Assembly: GCA_016793245.1 (NCBI GenBank)
Contig: JAEUHW010000384.1
Span: forward strand, 1-45,904
Source: Planctomycetota bacterium
Lineage (GTDB): Bacteria > Planctomycetota > UBA1135 > JADKAF01
Length of the DNA: 45,904 bases
Reading direction: 5' to 3'
The notes under the pieces were generated by a model. The model searched no databases. It saw only the letters and a list, made by a program, of their open reading frames with translations, and was not told the DNA's origin. Position numbers and translations under genes: made by a program. Positions 44,416 through 45,904 of this stretch are shown piece by piece (position 1 is the stretch's first letter; every line of letters starts with the position of its first letter).

Positions 44416-45904
44416 TCACGAGCAGCCCATCGAGTTGCCGCAGTTCAAGCAGCGGTAGCAGGCGCCGTTGCGGACCGTGACGTGGCCGCAGACGTCGCAG
44501 AAGGGTGCATCCCCCATCATCGTGGAGAGCAGCTCGCCCAGAGCGCCGCCGCGCGTGGTGCGCCCCGCGCCGTCACCCGCAGTGGCGCTCGTGCCGCTGG
44601 AGCGCGGCGACGGCGCTCCGCTCGCGAGCGGAGTGAAGCGCACGCCAGGCGCGTCCGCGGAGACGCTGCCGCGCTTCGCGCTGCGGCTCGGTGTCGGAGC
44701 CGCGCCCGAGGCCGAGGCCGAGGCCGAGGCCGAGGACAAGGGTTGCTCCACGGCCTTCGGCGCGGCGACCTCCGGGGCCTTCGGCACCGCGGCCTCCGCG
44801 ACCTTCGATGCAGCGGCTTCCACCGACTTCGGCGCGGGCGCCGTCGCGCGCGACACCGGACCGACTTCGATGTCGCCCGGCTTCGGCGGCACCTGCACGA
44901 GGTCCGTGCGGCCGAGGTAATCGAGCGCCAGCGCGCGGAAGACGTAGTCGATGATCGACTGCGCCATCTTCACGTTCGCGTGGCCCTCGACGACGCCCTG
45001 CGGCTCGAACTTCGTGAACGCGAAGGTCTCGACGAACTCCTCCAGCGGCACGCCGTACTGCAGGCCCTTCGACACGGCGATGGCGAAGCAGTTGACCAAG
45101 CTGCGGAAGGCGGCGCCTTCCTTGTGCATGTCGATGAAGATCTCGCCGAGCTTGCCATCGGGATACTCGCCCGTGCGCAAGTAGACCTTGTGGCCGCCGA
45201 CCTTCGCCTCCTGCGTGAAGCCCTTGCGCTTCGACGGCAGCGGACGACGACGCGGCTTGAACTCCGCCGGCGCGCTTGCGGCGGCCGGAGCCGGGCCCGC
45301 GGCCTCAGCGGCCTTCGCCGCGCCCTCGGCGGCTGCGGCCTCCGCCTTCGTCTCGGCGTCGTTCTTGACCCCGGTCGAGAGCGGCTGCGAGCGCTTGCAC
45401 CCGTCGCGGTAGAGCGCGTTGGCCTTCAGGCCGAGCTTCCACGAGAGGAGGTAGGAGTCGCCGATGTCCTCGCGCGACACCTCGTTGGGCATGTTGATCG
45501 TCTTCGAGATCGCGCCCGAGATGAACGGCTGCGCCGCGGCCAGCATGCGGATGTGGCCGGTGTGGTGGATGAAGCGCTTGCCGATGCGACCGCAGCGATT
45601 CGCGCAGTCGAAGACCGGCTCGTGCTCTTCGGCGAGGCCAGGCGCGCCCTCGATGGTGAGGCGACCGCAGACGTGGTCGCTCGCGGCGAGCACCTGCGCG
45701 TCGGAGAAGCCGAGCGCGCGGAGGAGATCGAAGCCGGGCTTCTTCGCGGCGGCTTCGATCTGGGGATGCTGGAGACCGAGGCGCTGCAGACCGTCCTTCT
45801 CGAGCGCGCCTACGTGCACCGCGGAGCGCAGCTCGAAGACGCCGGGCAGCGCCTTCTCGATGCGCGCGATCTCGGTGTCGAGGAGACCGCGCTCCTTCAA
45901 GCTC
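44416..45904 (-). CDS. nrdJ: B12-dependent ribonucleotide reductase, C-terminal part (cut by right edge)
   Basis: About 496 residues are visible; the catalytic N-terminal part lies beyond the right edge. Class II RNR reduces ribonucleotides with adenosylcobalamin and without an oxygen requirement. [30 protein letters not shown] and [21 protein letters not shown] with [15 protein letters not shown] are standard. The TSCPD domain follows ([36 protein letters not shown]). Then comes a ~130-residue linker of Ala, Ser, Pro and Lys, containing a repeated SA segment, and a terminal cysteine cluster CDVCG...[14 protein letters not shown], probably a zinc ribbon or the redox-active tail that re-reduces the active site. 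Upstream start not visible. Confidence 0.93.
   Translation of the reverse strand, partial: SLKERGLLDTEIARIEKALPGVFELRSAVHVGALEKDGLQRLGLQHPQIEAAAKKPGFDLLRALGFSDAQVLAASDHVCGRLTIEGAPGLAEEHEPVFDCANRCGRIGKRFIHHTGHIRMLAAAQPFISGAISKTINMPNEVSREDIGDSYLLSWKLGLKANALYRDGCKRSQPLSTGVKNDAETKAEAAAAEGAAKAAEAAGPAPAAASAPAEFKPRRRPLPSKRKGFTQEAKVGGHKVYLRTGEYPDGKLGEIFIDMHKEGAAFRSLVNCFAIAVSKGLQYGVPLEEFVETFAFTKFEPQGVVEGHANVKMAQSIIDYVFRALALDYLGRTDLVQVPPKPGDIEVGPVSRATAPAPKSVEAAASKVAEAAVPKAPEVAAPKAVEQPLSSASASASASGAAPTPSRSAKRGSVSADAPGVRFTPLASGAPSPRSSGTSATAGDGAGRTTRGGALGELLSTMMGDAPFCDVCGHVTVRNGACYRCLNCGNSMGCS
44708..44735. repeat. GAGGCC microsatellite inside nrdJ linker
   Basis: 4.7 copies of the hexamer GAGGCC in tandem, encoding an Ala-Ser repeat on the minus strand (SASASASA). 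In frame and multiple of two codons, so copy-number change would alter linker length without frameshift. Confidence 0.8.

Noticed and set aside
1..45904. CRISPR array, IS element, prophage or integrative element
   Set aside because: No regularly spaced direct repeats, transposase, integrase or phage structural genes were found on either strand.

Overview
The window is GC-rich, fully coding-dense bacterial chromosome. It most likely comes from a member of the Planctomycetota. The evidence is the DUF1800–DUF1501 gene pair with a Tat signal, several secreted proteins with FG-GAP, LamG or PQQ-propeller folds and a recurring C-terminal beta-rich module, a squalene-cyclase-like lipoprotein carrying a CxxCH haem motif, and a MoxR ATPase/VWA pair of the type common in that phylum. 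This placement is inferred from gene content, not from a marker-gene tree. No rRNA, tRNA, CRISPR array, insertion sequence or prophage was recognised. Because of the GC content, almost every real gene has long open shadow frames on the other strand; genes were chosen by protein family, signal peptides, Shine-Dalgarno sites and start/stop overlaps.

Layout. 1–4509: two divergent secreted proteins, one cut by the left edge and one a 14-repeat FG-GAP protein. 4589–6422: a Ser/Thr-kinase-like protein with unusual catalytic motifs, a tiny membrane ORF and a small lipoprotein. 6557–9542: type II methionine aminopeptidase, adenylate kinase and a thiolase with a perfect dyad in its leader. 9723–10137: a decayed DUF433/DUF5615 toxin–antitoxin pair. 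10155–12265: an anchored hypothetical and a LamG protein. 12424–16616: M28 peptidase, STT3-like GT-C membrane protein and a SRPBCC protein in one direction. 16758–18306: ribosomal protein bL28 and a three-histidine-box desaturase.

18340–23962 is the most unusual segment: three genes joined by two ATGA overlaps. In transcription order they are a large secreted N,N-dimethylformamidase-like protein, a radical SAM/SPASM enzyme, and a secreted PQQ-type propeller with two EF-hands inserted in it. I know of no described system with this composition. 24096–26516 is a methyl-cycle unit: S-adenosylhomocysteine hydrolase followed by an ArsR-type repressor fused to a SAM methyltransferase, with a candidate operator upstream. 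26701–29468 is the DUF1800–DUF1501 pair and 29725–31998 a mitochondrial-type aconitase.

The right third holds an MFS transporter/CoA-binding pair with an ATGA overlap, a secreted protein, a TMEM175-like channel, a secreted protein coupled to an Ig-like lipoprotein through a TTGA overlap, a MoxR ATPase/VWA pair, a small secreted protein, the squalene-cyclase-like lipoprotein behind an alpha/beta hydrolase, and the C-terminal part of a B12-dependent ribonucleotide reductase cut by the right edge. Several gene ends carry long, perfect, GC-rich hairpins that mostly lack U-tracts.
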